Positions 18,676 through 28,030 of a stretch of 51,166 bases of DNA are shown piece after piece. A model generated the notes under the pieces. It saw only the letters and a program-made list of their open reading frames with translations, was not told the DNA's origin and did no database searches. Numbering within the stretch: the stretch's first letter is position 1; the number at the start of each line of letters is the position of its first letter. A program made the translations under genes and the position numbers. The stretch comes from Gammaproteobacteria bacterium (GTDB taxonomy: Bacteria; Pseudomonadota; Gammaproteobacteria; Steroidobacterales; GCA-2729495), in assembly GCA_009692345.1 (NCBI GenBank), contig SHZI01000007.1, positions 1-51,166 of the forward strand. Direction: 5' to 3'.

Positions 18676-21297
18676 GTGGGAACCCAGCGCACAGGTGCCA
18701 AGCGCCAGAAGCCCTCCGACCCGCCGACGAACTGGGTAGTCCTCAAGTTTGGTGGCACGAGCGTGTCCACGGCGGCCCGGTGGGCGACAATTCTCCGTCT
18801 CGTCAAGCAGCGCGAGTCCGAGGGCCTGCGACCCGTGGTTGTGCACTCGGCGCTTGCCACCGTCTCCAACCGGCTCGATGAACTCCTCCGGACAGCCGCA
18901 GACTCGCCTGTTTGCCCCTCGATTGAGGACCTAAGAACTCTGCACTTCAATCTCGCAGCCGAACTGGGTGTCGATGGCCCTTTGGAGCTTGCTGAGTACT
19001 TCGCCGAACTGGAGCAGCTGATGGCTGGCATCCACCTCATTCGTGAGGTCAGCCCCCGCGTCCACGCCAGGGTTATGGGCATGGGAGAGCTGCTGGCAAC
19101 ACGCCTGGGCTCCGCCTACCTAAGAAGCCAGGGAGTCAGGGTCACCTGGCTGGACGCCCGGGATCTGCTGCAGAGCCTGCCAGTCACGGGGACTAACGAG
19201 CGCAGCGCCTATCTTGCTGCAAGTTGTGATTTCGATGCGGATCCAGCCTTGCAGAAGCGCTTCTCTGCCATCGATGGTGTGGTGCTGACCCAGGGATTCA
19301 TCGCCAGTAACTCCCGGGGTGAAGGCGTGCTGCTCGGTCGTGGCGGCTCCGACACGTCAGCCGCTTACTTCGCCGCCAAACTGCAGGCACAGACGCTCGA
19401 GATCTGGACCGACGTTCCAGGTATGTTCAGCGCCAATCCCAAGATCGTGCCCGGTGCACGGCTGTTGCGGACCCTCAGTTACGCGGAGGCCCAGGAGATT
19501 GCGTCCACCGGCGGGTCTGTTCTGCACCCCCGGAGCATCAGCCCCTGTCGGCGCCACGGGATCCCCCTGAAGGTCCTGTGCACAACGCAGCCCGAGTTGC
19601 CTGGAACCCTCGTGACCGTCCGAGCCGGAAGCGATGCCCCCCGGGTCAAGGCGATCTCTGGCCGCAGCAGAATCACCCTCGTGTCCATGGAAACACTCGG
19701 CATGTGGCATGAGGTTGGCTTCCTGGCTGATGCCTTCCGCACCTTTTCCGATCTCGGTCTTTCCATTGATCTGGTTTCAACCTCGGAGAGCAATGTCACG
19801 GTCACGCTGGACCCGGGCGTGAACCCCATCGATGCAACTATCCTCGCCGAGCTCCAGGGACGCCTTGAGCGGTTGTGCAAGGTAACGGTCATCCAGGGTG
19901 TGGAGGTCGTGAGCCTTGTGGGGCAGAAGATCCGCGCGGCGCTCCACGAGATTGGACCCGCCCTGGAAGCCTTTGAAGAACACAGGATCCATCTGGTCAG
20001 CCAGTCGGCGACCGACCTGAATCTGTCCTTTGTGGTGGAGGAGGGGCAGGCAGTCCGACTTATACAGAAGCTCCACGGCACACTCGTCCACCCGGGACCG
20101 GACGACGAGGTCTTTGGCAGTACCTGGGAGGAACTCCAGCGCGGGAGCGACCAGGCGGCAGAGCATCACGACCCCTGGTGGGTGCGGCGCCGAACCGAGC
20201 TGATGGCCATAGGCAGGGAGAAGGGTTCAGCCTATGTCTACGATCTGGAAACCGTCAGAGGCGCAGCCGGCCGCCTCAAGGGCCTGAAGTCGGTGAACCG
20301 GGTCTTCTTTGCAATGAAGGCGAACAACTCCAGCGCCATCCTCCGGGTTCTCCATGATGAGAAGCTCAGTTTCGAATGCGTGTCGCCGAGCGAGATTGGG
20401 CGTGTTCTGGAACTCTTTCCTGAAATAGACCGCCAGCGCATCCTGTACACGCCGAATTTCGCCCCCCGCAGTGATTATGCGTATGGGCTGGAACGAGGCG
20501 TGTGGCTGACGCTGGATAACCTGCACCCGCTGCGTAACTGGGGCGACCTGTTCCGGGGCCGGGAGCTTTTCCTGAGGATCGACACCGGTCATGGGCGTGG
20601 CCACCACCAGCACGTCAAGACAGCGGGTTCACACTCCAAGTTTGGCATTCCGCTGTTTGAGCTGGAGGAGGCCAGGGAGTTGCTCGCTGAGTGCGGCGCT
20701 ACCGTTGTTGGTCTCCATGCCCATGTCGGCAGCGGCATTCTGACCCCCGAGAACTGGCAGGAGGTCGGTCGGGAGCTGGTCACTGTGGCCAAAGATTTTC
20801 CCCAGTTGCGTTACCTGGACCTGGGTGGTGGCCTTGGGGTTCCCGAGAAGGTCAGCCAGGCCCCACTGGACATGGCAGCGGTGGATGCGGGAATTGCCGA
20901 GATCCGGGCGGCCCGGCCCGGTCTTGAGATCTGGCTTGAGCCTGGCCGTTACCTGGTAGCCGAAGCAGGCGTACTGGTGGCAACTGTCACCCAGACAAAA
21001 GGTAAAGGTCAGGTCCAGTACGTGGGCGTCAGCACGGGGATGAACAGCCTGATCCGTCCGGCGCTATATGGCGCGTATCACGAAATTGCCAATCTGACCC
21101 GCTGGGGCGAACCCGCCACACAGATCGTGACGATCGTCGGACCCATCTGCGAGAGCGGTGACCGTCTCGGAACGGACCGTTTGCTGCCCCAGTGCGAGGA
21201 GGGCGACGTGCTGGCAATTGCCAATGCGGGCGCCTACGGCTACGTCATGAGCTCGCGGTACAACCTGCGGGAGCCTGCTGTAGAGATTGCCATCTAG
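18676..21297 (+). CDS. lysAC: Bifunctional aspartate kinase/diaminopimelate decarboxylase
   Basis: One polypeptide holds the first and last steps of lysine synthesis. Residues about 15-310 are aspartate kinase (KFGGTSV at 24; RGGSDTSAA later), about 330-470 carry ACT domains that normally sense lysine or threonine, and about 490-873 form a PLP-dependent decarboxylase with Lys548 in FFAMKANNSS and the glycine-rich DLGGGLGVPEK. The start is GTG at 18676, 10 nt after ilvD; an upstream in-frame ATG (18625) would overlap ilvD by 41 nt. Such fusions are known in Xanthomonadaceae and relatives. Its stop overlaps the hisE stop on the other strand in one CTAG. Confidence 0.95.
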   Translation: MGTQRTGAKRQKPSDPPTNWVVLKFGGTSVSTAARWATILRLVKQRESEGLRPVVVHSALATVSNRLDELLRTAADSPVCPSIEDLRTLHFNLAAELGVDGPLELAEYFAELEQLMAGIHLIREVSPRVHARVMGMGELLATRLGSAYLRSQGVRVTWLDARDLLQSLPVTGTNERSAYLAASCDFDADPALQKRFSAIDGVVLTQGFIASNSRGEGVLLGRGGSDTSAAYFAAKLQAQTLEIWTDVPGMFSANPKIVPGARLLRTLSYAEAQEIASTGGSVLHPRSISPCRRHGIPLKVLCTTQPELPGTLVTVRAGSDAPRVKAISGRSRITLVSMETLGMWHEVGFLADAFRTFSDLGLSIDLVSTSESNVTVTLDPGVNPIDATILAELQGRLERLCKVTVIQGVEVVSLVGQKIRAALHEIGPALEAFEEHRIHLVSQSATDLNLSFVVEEGQAVRLIQKLHGTLVHPGPDDEVFGSTWEELQRGSDQAAEHHDPWWVRRRTELMAIGREKGSAYVYDLETVRGAAGRLKGLKSVNRVFFAMKANNSSAILRVLHDEKLSFECVSPSEIGRVLELFPEIDRQRILYTPNFAPRSDYAYGLERGVWLTLDNLHPLRNWGDLFRGRELFLRIDTGHGRGHHQHVKTAGSHSKFGIPLFELEEARELLAECGATVVGLHAHVGSGILTPENWQEVGRELVTVAKDFPQLRYLDLGGGLGVPEKVSQAPLDMAAVDAGIAEIRAARPGLEIWLEPGRYLVAEAGVLVATVTQTKGKGQVQYVGVSTGMNSLIRPALYGAYHEIANLTRWGEPATQIVTIVGPICESGDRLGTDRLLPQCEEGDVLAIANAGAYGYVMSSRYNLREPAVEIAI

Positions 21298-21587
21298 ACC
21301 TGGTGACGCCGCTTAAGCTCCTCTACCACTTCCTGAAGGCCGATTTTGTGGGCCGCCAGAAGCACCAGCACGTGGTAGAAGAGATCCGCAGTTTCGGCCA
21401 CCACTCGTGAACTGTCGGTGCCCACCCCCGCCAGCGCCAGTTCGACGCCTTCCTCACCCACTTTCTGAGCGATTCTCTGTGGCCCGGACGCGAGCAGCAA
21501 GGCGGTATAGCTGGTATCCGTCGGCGCATTCCGTCGCTGGGCAATCACCTGCTCCAGTTGTCCAAGAAACGAGAAATCAATAGTCAT
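21294..21587 (-). CDS. hisE: Phosphoribosyl-ATP pyrophosphatase
   Basis: HisE hydrolyses phosphoribosyl-ATP to phosphoribosyl-AMP, the second step of histidine synthesis. The 97-residue protein has the all-alpha MazG-like fold with [13 protein letters not shown] and [13 protein letters not shown], whose acidic residues bind magnesium. It has no HisI cyclohydrolase domain, unlike the HisIE fusion of enterics and xanthomonads. Its start overlaps the hisF stop by 4 nt (ATGA). It is the last gene of the his operon. Confidence 0.95.
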   Translation of the reverse strand: MTIDFSFLGQLEQVIAQRRNAPTDTSYTALLLASGPQRIAQKVGEEGVELALAGVGTDSSRVVAETADLFYHVLVLLAAHKIGLQEVVEELKRRHQV

Positions 21588-22351
21588 GACCGTACCTCAA
21601 CGCCTGCTACCCGCAGGAAGTCCTTTAGTGACCCGATATTGATCAGCCCCCGATGAAACACGCTGGCAGCCAGCGCACCGTCTACGCCTGCGTCCGAGAA
21701 CACCGCTGCAAAGTCCTCCATTTTCCCGGCACCCCCGGAGGCAATCAGGGGCACCGACGTGACAGCCCGGATCTTCCGGAGCTGGTGAAGGTCATAGCCG
21801 CCGCGAACGCCATCCTGATTCATACAGTTCAGGACGATCTCACCGGCGCCGCGCTCCTGGGCTTCCGCGACCCACGCGTCGGTCGCCAGGCCAGCATAGG
21901 CTGTCTTGGCCGGGTCACCGGTGTTGCGATAGACCTTATAGGTGCCATCTTCCTCCCGGCTGTCAACCCCAACTACCACGCACTGGGATCCAAAGCGGCG
22001 AGCCAGGTCCGTTATCAGACCTGGATCAGCCAGCGCCGGGCTATTGATGGAGATCTTGTCAGCACCATTGCGCAGGACCTCCTCGGCATCGGCGACACTG
22101 CGAATTCCGCCAGCCACGCAGAAGGGAATATCAAGCACCTCTGCCACGCGGTTTATCCAGCGCCGATCTACCGATCTCTGCTCTGGACTGGCAGTGATAT
22201 CGTAAAAGACGAGCTCGTCCGCACCTTCGTCACGGTAGCGGGTCGCCAGTTCCACGATGCCCCCAACGACCTCGTGATTACGAAACTGGATGCCCTTGAC
22301 GACCTGGCCATCCCGGACATCGAGACACGGAATTATGCGGCGCGCGAGAAT
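21584..22351 (-). CDS. hisF: Imidazole glycerol phosphate synthase, cyclase subunit
   Basis: HisF, with HisH, makes imidazole glycerol phosphate and AICAR. The TIM barrel carries [12 protein letters not shown] (catalytic Asp in CLDV) and a second catalytic Asp in [10 protein letters not shown]. Conserved alignment begins at an ATT codon, 22351-22349: the product reads (I/M)[19 protein letters not shown], where E. coli has [20 protein letters not shown]. No ATG, GTG or TTG lies nearby in frame; the first upstream ones would add over 25 unrelated residues. GAGGAG is 8 nt before the ATT. The start lies inside the end of hisA (19-nt overlap), so translation is probably coupled. Length 255. Confidence 0.93.
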   Translation of the reverse strand: MLARRIIPCLDVRDGQVVKGIQFRNHEVVGGIVELATRYRDEGADELVFYDITASPEQRSVDRRWINRVAEVLDIPFCVAGGIRSVADAEEVLRNGADKISINSPALADPGLITDLARRFGSQCVVVGVDSREEDGTYKVYRNTGDPAKTAYAGLATDAWVAEAQERGAGEIVLNCMNQDGVRGGYDLHQLRKIRAVTSVPLIASGGAGKMEDFAAVFSDAGVDGALAASVFHRGLINIGSLKDFLRVAGVEVRS

Positions 22352-23073
22352 GCCCTGATCTCCTCGAGGGTGAGTCGCCCGTCCAGCAGGGCCTTCCCCG
22401 TAACCACCGCCGCCGCCCCGGTGAGGGCTAACTGCTGGAGGTCTGCCAGCGAGCCAACGCCGCCAGAAGCGATGACAGCCGCGGTGGGGAAACGTCGGCT
22501 GCACGCGCGATACAAGTCGAGGTTGGGCCCCGCGAGAGTGCCATCCTGGGCAATATCCGTGCAGAGGAAGTGTCGGGCGCCCCGCGCACAGAACCTTTCC
22601 AGAAGTGACCAGAGGCTGCTCCCGCTGTCCTTGACCCAGCCCCGCGTCAGCACGGCGGGATCCTCGTTCTCGATGACCCGAACATCGAAAGCCAGCACCA
22701 GGTGCTCCGGACCCAGCCGGTCGAGCCATTCCAGAGCCGTGTCAGGTGCCTCGGCAGCTACGGAGCCCACTACCACCCGGTCCGCGCCGGCAGCGCGCAG
22801 AGCCAGGGCCCGGTCGATATCTCTGAGGCCGCCACCAGCCTGAACCGCGACTCCAACCTGGCTGGCCATGGCCGTGATGAGTTCCATATTCTGAGGACTG
22901 CCCGTGCGGGCCCCGTCCAGGTCTACAACATGCAGGCGATGAAGCCCCGCATCCCTGTAACGGCGGGCGAGTTCGAGCGGGTCTGTCGAGTACACCGTCA
23001 CCCGGGAAAAGTCCCCCTGATACAGACGAACACACTGCCGGTTCAACAAATCGATTGCCGGTATGACTTCCAT
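22333..23073 (-). CDS. hisA: ProFAR isomerase (phosphoribosylformimino-AICAR-P isomerase)
   Basis: HisA opens the ribose ring of ProFAR by an Amadori rearrangement to give PRFAR, the HisHF substrate. The TIM-barrel protein begins [21 protein letters not shown], with the catalytic Asp in AIDL and the second in [15 protein letters not shown] chose ATG 23073, which begins at the family N-terminus, 2 nt after the hisH stop; GTG 23085 would add four residues and overlap hisH by 10 nt. Length is 246 (250 with the GTG). The gene overlaps the hisF start. Confidence 0.95.
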   Translation of the reverse strand: MEVIPAIDLLNRQCVRLYQGDFSRVTVYSTDPLELARRYRDAGLHRLHVVDLDGARTGSPQNMELITAMASQVGVAVQAGGGLRDIDRALALRAAGADRVVVGSVAAEAPDTALEWLDRLGPEHLVLAFDVRVIENEDPAVLTRGWVKDSGSSLWSLLERFCARGARHFLCTDIAQDGTLAGPNLDLYRACSRRFPTAAVIASGGVGSLADLQQLALTGAAAVVTGKALLDGRLTLEEIRAFSRAA

Positions 23074-23075
23074 CG

Positions 23076-23684
23076 TCAGTGGCACGCCAGGAAGTTGCCC
23101 AGGACCCTGGCGCCGAGCGGACCTGAGCGCTCCGGGTGAAACTGGGTGGCAAGGAAATTCCGGGATTCCACAACCGCAGAAAACTGCCAGCCGTAGTCTG
23201 CGCTGCCTGTCGTCACTGGAGAAATCCCGGCCGCATAACTGTGCACAAAGTAGAAGTAACTGTTGGCCGGTACGTTGGCCAGTAACGGACTACTCCTCAC
23301 TGGCATTACCTGGTTCCAGCCCATGTGGGGGACAGGGCGTCCTGGAGCAGGGACAAAGCGCCGGACCCCACCCGCCAGAACTCCCAGACAATCGACGTCA
23401 TCTTCTTCGGATGTTTCATAGAGCAGCTGCAGACCCAGGCAGATGCCGAGCACCGGCTGGGTCAACTGTGGAATGAGGCTTGCAAGCCCCTTCTGGCGCA
23501 AGCGCGCCATTGCAGACCTCGCTGCGCCTACTCCCGGCAGGATGACGTGGGTTGCCGAGCTAATCACCGCAGGGTCGACCGTGAGTTCACCAGCGGCCCC
23601 GAGGCGGGCCAGAGCAAACTGCAGGGACGCGATATTGGCACCGCCACCATCGATAATGGCGACTCTTGCCTGCCTTTGTGTCAC
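23076..23684 (-). CDS. hisH: Imidazole glycerol phosphate synthase, glutaminase subunit
   Basis: HisH is a class I glutamine amidotransferase that passes ammonia to HisF. The 202-residue protein has the nucleophile Cys82 in GICLGLQLLYE and the His-Glu pair in QFHPERSG near residue 187. The oxyanion-strand PGVGAARSAM is present. It starts with GTG overlapping the hisB stop by 4 nt (GTGA). No odd features. Confidence 0.96.
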   Translation of the reverse strand: MTQRQARVAIIDGGGANIASLQFALARLGAAGELTVDPAVISSATHVILPGVGAARSAMARLRQKGLASLIPQLTQPVLGICLGLQLLYETSEEDDVDCLGVLAGGVRRFVPAPGRPVPHMGWNQVMPVRSSPLLANVPANSYFYFVHSYAAGISPVTTGSADYGWQFSAVVESRNFLATQFHPERSGPLGARVLGNFLACH

Positions 23685-24754
23685 AGGGTGCCTTTGGTGC
23701 TGGGCATGGAACTCCCGGTCCTCGTGATGGCCTGGCGGAGCGTGCGTCCGAAGCCCTTAAAGCAGGCCTCGACCATGTGATGGGTATTCTCGCCCCGCAC
23801 AGTGATGTGCAGGTTGGCACCAAGGCTGTCGGCCACCGAGCGGAAGAAGTGGGGCACGAGCTCGGTCGGCAACTGGCCGACTTCCGCGCGTGGAAATGTC
23901 CCGCTGAAGACCAGGTAGGCTCGACCGGACAAGTCCAGACTGATCTGCGCCTCGGTTTCGTCCATGGGCAGGAGGAAGCCAAAGCGGTTGATCCCGCGCT
24001 TGTCACCCAGTGCGGTGCGCAGAGCTTCACCCAGAGCCAGAGCGACGTCTTCAACCGTGTGGTGCTCATCCACCTGCAGATCGCCAGCACAGTCTATGTC
24101 CAGGGAGAAACCGCCATGCTTCGCAATCTGCTCAAGCATGTGATCGAAGAAGCCAATTCCGGTCCGAATACGGACTGGGAGCTCTGTATCCAGGTCCACC
24201 GCTACTGAAATACTCGTCTCACGGGTTCGACGCTTAACCTCAGCTGTTCGGGGCTGATCAACAACCGCATGCGCAATCCGGTCCCAGGACCCGGGCTTGC
24301 CAGGCTCCACCAGAAATCCCTGCAGACCGATGTTGCGCGCGAATTCCAGATCTGTAGGCCGATCACCTGCGACAAAGCTCTTGTCCCGGTCGAGGGCTGC
24401 GCTGCGGAGGAAGTCCCCCAGATGACCTGGACTTGGCTTGCGGCAGGAGCAGCCATCCTCAGGCCGGTGTGGACAAATGAAGACCCGGGAAAACACGATG
24501 CCCTGGGACTGAAACAGAGTCGTAACGAAGTCCTGGACCCGCTGAAACTCCTCGGTGGGGAATGACGCCGTACCGAGCCCGTCCTGATTGGTCACCATCA
24601 CGAACTCATAGCCTGAATCGCGTAGCCGCAGAAGCGCGGGGATAACCCCTGGAACGAGGGCGACCTTGTCGAGACGGTCAACCTGCTCATCATCCGGCTC
24701 GAGAATCAGGGTCCCGTCCCGGTCGAGAAAGGCGATTTTGCGGGTGATGTTCAT
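23681..24754 (-). CDS. hisB: Bifunctional histidinol-phosphatase/imidazoleglycerol-phosphate dehydratase
   Basis: The N-terminal HAD phosphatase domain (about 1-165) has FLDRDGTLI (Asp11, Asp13) and a Cys/His zinc loop (CPHRPEDGCSCRKP). The C-terminal dehydratase domain (about 172-357) has the metal-binding signatures GFFDHMLEQIAKHGG, DEHHTVED and HMVEACFKGF. At 357 residues it matches the fused enzyme of gammaproteobacteria, so no separate hisN is needed. Its ATG overlaps the hisC stop (TGATG). Confidence 0.97.
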   Translation of the reverse strand: MNITRKIAFLDRDGTLILEPDDEQVDRLDKVALVPGVIPALLRLRDSGYEFVMVTNQDGLGTASFPTEEFQRVQDFVTTLFQSQGIVFSRVFICPHRPEDGCSCRKPSPGHLGDFLRSAALDRDKSFVAGDRPTDLEFARNIGLQGFLVEPGKPGSWDRIAHAVVDQPRTAEVKRRTRETSISVAVDLDTELPVRIRTGIGFFDHMLEQIAKHGGFSLDIDCAGDLQVDEHHTVEDVALALGEALRTALGDKRGINRFGFLLPMDETEAQISLDLSGRAYLVFSGTFPRAEVGQLPTELVPHFFRSVADSLGANLHITVRGENTHHMVEACFKGFGRTLRQAITRTGSSMPSTKGTL

Positions 24755-25812
24755 CAGGTCCTCAGCGCTTCAAGAAGCTGGTCGTTCTCATCGGGGGAGC
24801 CCACGGTGATCCTTACGCAGCCCGGGAGCAGGGGGTCCCAGCTGAAATCCCGCAGAAGTATGCGGGCTGAGCGTGCCCGGGCCACTAGTGCCGGAGCGTC
24901 TGCCGACTCGATAAGGATAAAGTTTGCGGCGCTGGGCCACACTCGCTGGATGCCCGGGATTCCGGGGAGTTCAGCCATCAGTCGCTCACGCTCGGTGATA
25001 ATCCGGGCGCGACGGTTGGCCAGTTCCTGCCGGGCCTCCGGGACCAGAGAACGCAGGACAGCGTCCTGGCTGGTGGTCGGGAAGAAGTAGGGAGGCAGAA
25101 CCCGGCCCAGCAGGTCGACAAGTTCATTTCGTCCGATGAGCACTCCACAACGGACTCCAGCCAGGCTGAGTGCCTTCGACAGCGTACGCAACACGACGAG
25201 ATTGTCATGCCTCGCCAGTAGTTCGCGCAGGGGATCCGTCTCAGCAAACTCCTGGTAGGCAGCGTCGAGCACCACCACACCACGACCAGAAATGCCGGCA
25301 CACAGGCGATCCACATCAGTATCCGGAATCCGATTGCCTGTGGGGTTATTCGGCGAGCAGACAAACACGAGCTTTGTGGTTGGCAGCGACTCGCGCAGGA
25401 TGGTCTCGACAGGCAGGCTGTAGCCGGCCGGCCGGTCCAGTGGGACTTGCTGAACGTCGGCTCCCTGAATCCGCGCGTAGACTTCGTACATGCCGAAGGT
25501 CGGTGGGCAGATGACTATGCTGTCCTGTCCTGCGCGACAGAAACTCCGGATCAGCACATCAATCGCTTCGCTGGAACCACGCGTCACCAGCAGTTGTCCC
25601 TGGGTCACACCATAGAAATCTGTCAATCGTTGCGTTAGTTCTGCAGGGCGGGGCTCCGGGTAGCGGTTCAGGCCGTCACGGCTGTCGTCGCCCGGTGGCC
25701 GCCAGGGCGTCTCGTTGGCGTTCAAGCGGATCAGCCCACCCACGTAGTCAGCGGCCTTGTAGGGCTTGAGTTCACGGATTTCCCGACGGAGAAGGTCCAC
25801 AGCACTGCTCAC
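24754..25812 (-). CDS. hisC: Histidinol-phosphate aminotransferase
   Basis: HisC transfers an amino group from glutamate to imidazole acetol phosphate. The 352 residues form a fold-type I PLP enzyme; the PLP lysine is in LRTLSKALSLAG, the VLDAAYQEF strand binds the cofactor, and CSPNNPTGN is the substrate-loop signature. The N-terminus LNANETPW is typical. Its start overlaps the hisD stop by 4 nt (ATGA), which supports coupled translation. Confidence 0.96.
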   Translation of the reverse strand: MSSAVDLLRREIRELKPYKAADYVGGLIRLNANETPWRPPGDDSRDGLNRYPEPRPAELTQRLTDFYGVTQGQLLVTRGSSEAIDVLIRSFCRAGQDSIVICPPTFGMYEVYARIQGADVQQVPLDRPAGYSLPVETILRESLPTTKLVFVCSPNNPTGNRIPDTDVDRLCAGISGRGVVVLDAAYQEFAETDPLRELLARHDNLVVLRTLSKALSLAGVRCGVLIGRNELVDLLGRVLPPYFFPTTSQDAVLRSLVPEARQELANRRARIITERERLMAELPGIPGIQRVWPSAANFILIESADAPALVARARSARILLRDFSWDPLLPGCVRITVGSPDENDQLLEALRT

Positions 25813-27122
25813 GGCTTGGTGTCCGCTGCCTCAAGACGGATCGTTACCGCCCGGGCATGGGCATCGAGCCCTTCGAGGCCTGCCAGGGTCAGTACGGTCG
25901 GCGCAAGCCCCCGGAGCCCTGACAGGGTCACTTCCTGCAGGGTCATGCGGCGTTGAAAGTCAGCGACCGACAACCCGCTGTAAGCCCTGGCATACCCGTA
26001 GGTTGGCAGCACATGGTTCGTACCGCTGCAATAGTCTCCAACCGACTCCGGCGTCCACCGGCCAAGAAAGACTGAACCAGCAGTGGTCACTGTGGCCGCC
26101 AGGTTGCGGGGTTCCACCACCTGAAGAATGAGGTGCTCCGGAGCATATTCGTTAGCGATGGCGATCGCTTCACTGAGGTCGGAGACAATGACTGCGACAC
26201 TGTGGCGCAATGCTGCCTCCATGATCGCCCGCCGGGGGAGGGTCTGCAGTGCCGCCTCCATCTCCGCTTCTACTCTGGCCACCAGCGCCTCGTCCGGCGT
26301 TACGAGAACAACGTGGGAGTCAGGCCCGTGTTCGGCTTGCGCGAGGAGATCGAGAGCGACGAACCGGGCATCAGCCAGGCGATCCGCGACTACCATGACT
26401 TCCGAGGGTCCTGCCGGCATGTCCAGCGCGGCGCCGGCCGGATCGCCTGCGACCATGGTCTTGGCTTTCGTGACCCAGGCATTTCCCGGTCCGAAGATCT
26501 TGGCAACCCTGGGGATGGATGCCGTGCCATAAGCCATGGCTGCAATCGCCTGGGCGCCACCAACCTTGAAGATATCGCGCACGCCACAGGCCCGGGCCGC
26601 GACGACGACCGCTGGATCTGCCCGCCCATCCGGGCGCGGCGGAGTGCAGAGGACACGGACAGGACAGCCCGCAATCGCGGACGGCACGCCCAGCATGATG
26701 GCCGTCGACGGCAGTGGCGCCGTTCCCGCCGGTACATACAGACCCACCGCATCCAGCGGCTTGCTGATGCGCTCGCAGACGACCCCGGGCGCGGTCTCAA
26801 CCCGCAGTGGTGGCGTGGACTGCGCCTCATGAAATCGGCGGATGTTGGTGATCGCGACTTCAATGGCTGTACGAGCCTCAGCCGGCAACGCCTTTTCAGC
26901 CAATTCAGCCTCATCCTCAGATACGCGCAGGGCCGTAAGTTCCGCCCCATCAAGTTCCCTGGTGAGGCGGATGAGTGCCGCATCACCATCGCGCCTTACG
27001 GCGGCAATGATGTCCCGGACTTTCTGGTCCATATCCAGATTCAGGCCGAGGGCTGGGCGCAGCAGCACAGCTCGACGGGTGGAAGCGTCAAGGCTGGACG
27101 AAATGCAGAGTCGCATGCGCAT
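25809..27122 (-). CDS. hisD: Histidinol dehydrogenase
   Basis: HisD oxidises histidinol to histidine in two NAD-dependent steps with a zinc ion. The 437-residue protein contains the family signature around GPSEVMVVADRLADARFVAL, the zinc/catalytic segment LLAQAEHGPDSH and the C-terminal GTNHVLPTYGYARAYSGLSV. Start could be ATG 27122 (overlapping the hisG stop by 1 nt) or ATG 27116. The gene is intact and in the expected place between hisG and hisC. Confidence 0.97.
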   Translation of the reverse strand: MRMRLCISSSLDASTRRAVLLRPALGLNLDMDQKVRDIIAAVRRDGDAALIRLTRELDGAELTALRVSEDEAELAEKALPAEARTAIEVAITNIRRFHEAQSTPPLRVETAPGVVCERISKPLDAVGLYVPAGTAPLPSTAIMLGVPSAIAGCPVRVLCTPPRPDGRADPAVVVAARACGVRDIFKVGGAQAIAAMAYGTASIPRVAKIFGPGNAWVTKAKTMVAGDPAGAALDMPAGPSEVMVVADRLADARFVALDLLAQAEHGPDSHVVLVTPDEALVARVEAEMEAALQTLPRRAIMEAALRHSVAVIVSDLSEAIAIANEYAPEHLILQVVEPRNLAATVTTAGSVFLGRWTPESVGDYCSGTNHVLPTYGYARAYSGLSVADFQRRMTLQEVTLSGLRGLAPTVLTLAGLEGLDAHARAVTIRLEAADTKP

Positions 27123-28024
27123 CAGGCGAGCATCTTTTCCACTGGCAAGACCAGCAGGGACGTGGCGCCAGCTGCTTTGAGGCTCTCAAGCGTTTCCCAG
27201 AATACGTTCTCGCGGCAGACGACGTGCACGGCGACCAGGTCGTCCCGTCCATCAAGGGGCAGTACGGTGGGAGCTTCGGAGCCCGGCAGCAGGGCCGCGA
27301 TCTTCGCCAGAGCAGCCTTTGGCGCATGCATCATGATGTACTTGCTTTCCCGAACCTGCATCACACCTTCTACTCGCTGCAGAAGCCTGTTGATCCAGTC
27401 GGCTTTCTCTGGTGGAACTTCCACGGGGGTCTGCAGAATTACGGCCCGGCTTTCCAGGATGGTTTCACCCTCGCGGAGCTTGTTGGCCACCAGCGTGGCA
27501 CCAGTGGATACCAGATCGCAGATAGCGTCGGCCCGGCCGAGGCTGGGCGCAATCTCGACGGCCCCAGAGAACTCGACGACAGTGGCGCTGAGGTTCTGGC
27601 GGCGCAGATAGTCCCGCACTATCGAGGGATAGCTCGTGGCAATCCGGCGTCCAGCGAGGTCGGCTACTGTACGAAGTGGACTGCCATCCGGGTACGCAAA
27701 GGCCAGGCGACACTGGCCATAGTCGAGGGCGCGGATGATGCGAAAGGGTTCAGCCGGTTCCTGCTCGAGAAAATGCAGGCGCTTCTCCTCAACAATGTTA
27801 AGGCCCGCAATCCCAAGATCGCAGACGTCGTCACGAACCAGGCCGGGAATGTCGTCATCTCGAACGAGAAGGACATCCACAGGCATGTTCTCACCAAAGG
27901 CGATGAGTTGGTCTGGTCCTTTCGTGTACTTCAGGCCACAACGCTGCAAGAGATCCAGCGATTGCTCGGTCAGCCTCCCGGACTTCTGGATGGCAACCTT
28001 GATTCGGGCGGTCTTGTCGCTCAT
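27122..28024 (-). CDS. hisG: ATP phosphoribosyltransferase (long form)
   Basis: HisG commits ATP and PRPP to histidine synthesis and is feedback-inhibited by histidine. The 300 residues include the two catalytic lobes (KVAIQKSGRLTEQSLDLL, the PRPP-loop segment around DLVSTGATLVANKL) and a C-terminal ACT-like regulatory domain (about 225-300), so it is the hexameric long form that does not need HisZ. It starts 6 nt after the stop of the TrpR-like regulator, so both share a transcript. Confidence 0.96.
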   Translation of the reverse strand: MSDKTARIKVAIQKSGRLTEQSLDLLQRCGLKYTKGPDQLIAFGENMPVDVLLVRDDDIPGLVRDDVCDLGIAGLNIVEEKRLHFLEQEPAEPFRIIRALDYGQCRLAFAYPDGSPLRTVADLAGRRIATSYPSIVRDYLRRQNLSATVVEFSGAVEIAPSLGRADAICDLVSTGATLVANKLREGETILESRAVILQTPVEVPPEKADWINRLLQRVEGVMQVRESKYIMMHAPKAALAKIAALLPGSEAPTVLPLDGRDDLVAVHVVCRENVFWETLESLKAAGATSLLVLPVEKMLA

Positions 28025-28030
28025 GTCGGC

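Noticed and set aside
22352-22729. Long N-terminal extension of hisF from a start at 22729
   Set aside because: The extra 126 residues are an out-of-frame reading of hisA and have no HisF similarity.
21653-22843. 396-codon open frame on the plus strand across hisF and hisA
   Set aside because: Antisense shadow of hisF/hisA.
26133-27611. 492-codon open frame on the plus strand across hisD and hisG
   Set aside because: It crosses two well-conserved genes antisense and has low-complexity composition.
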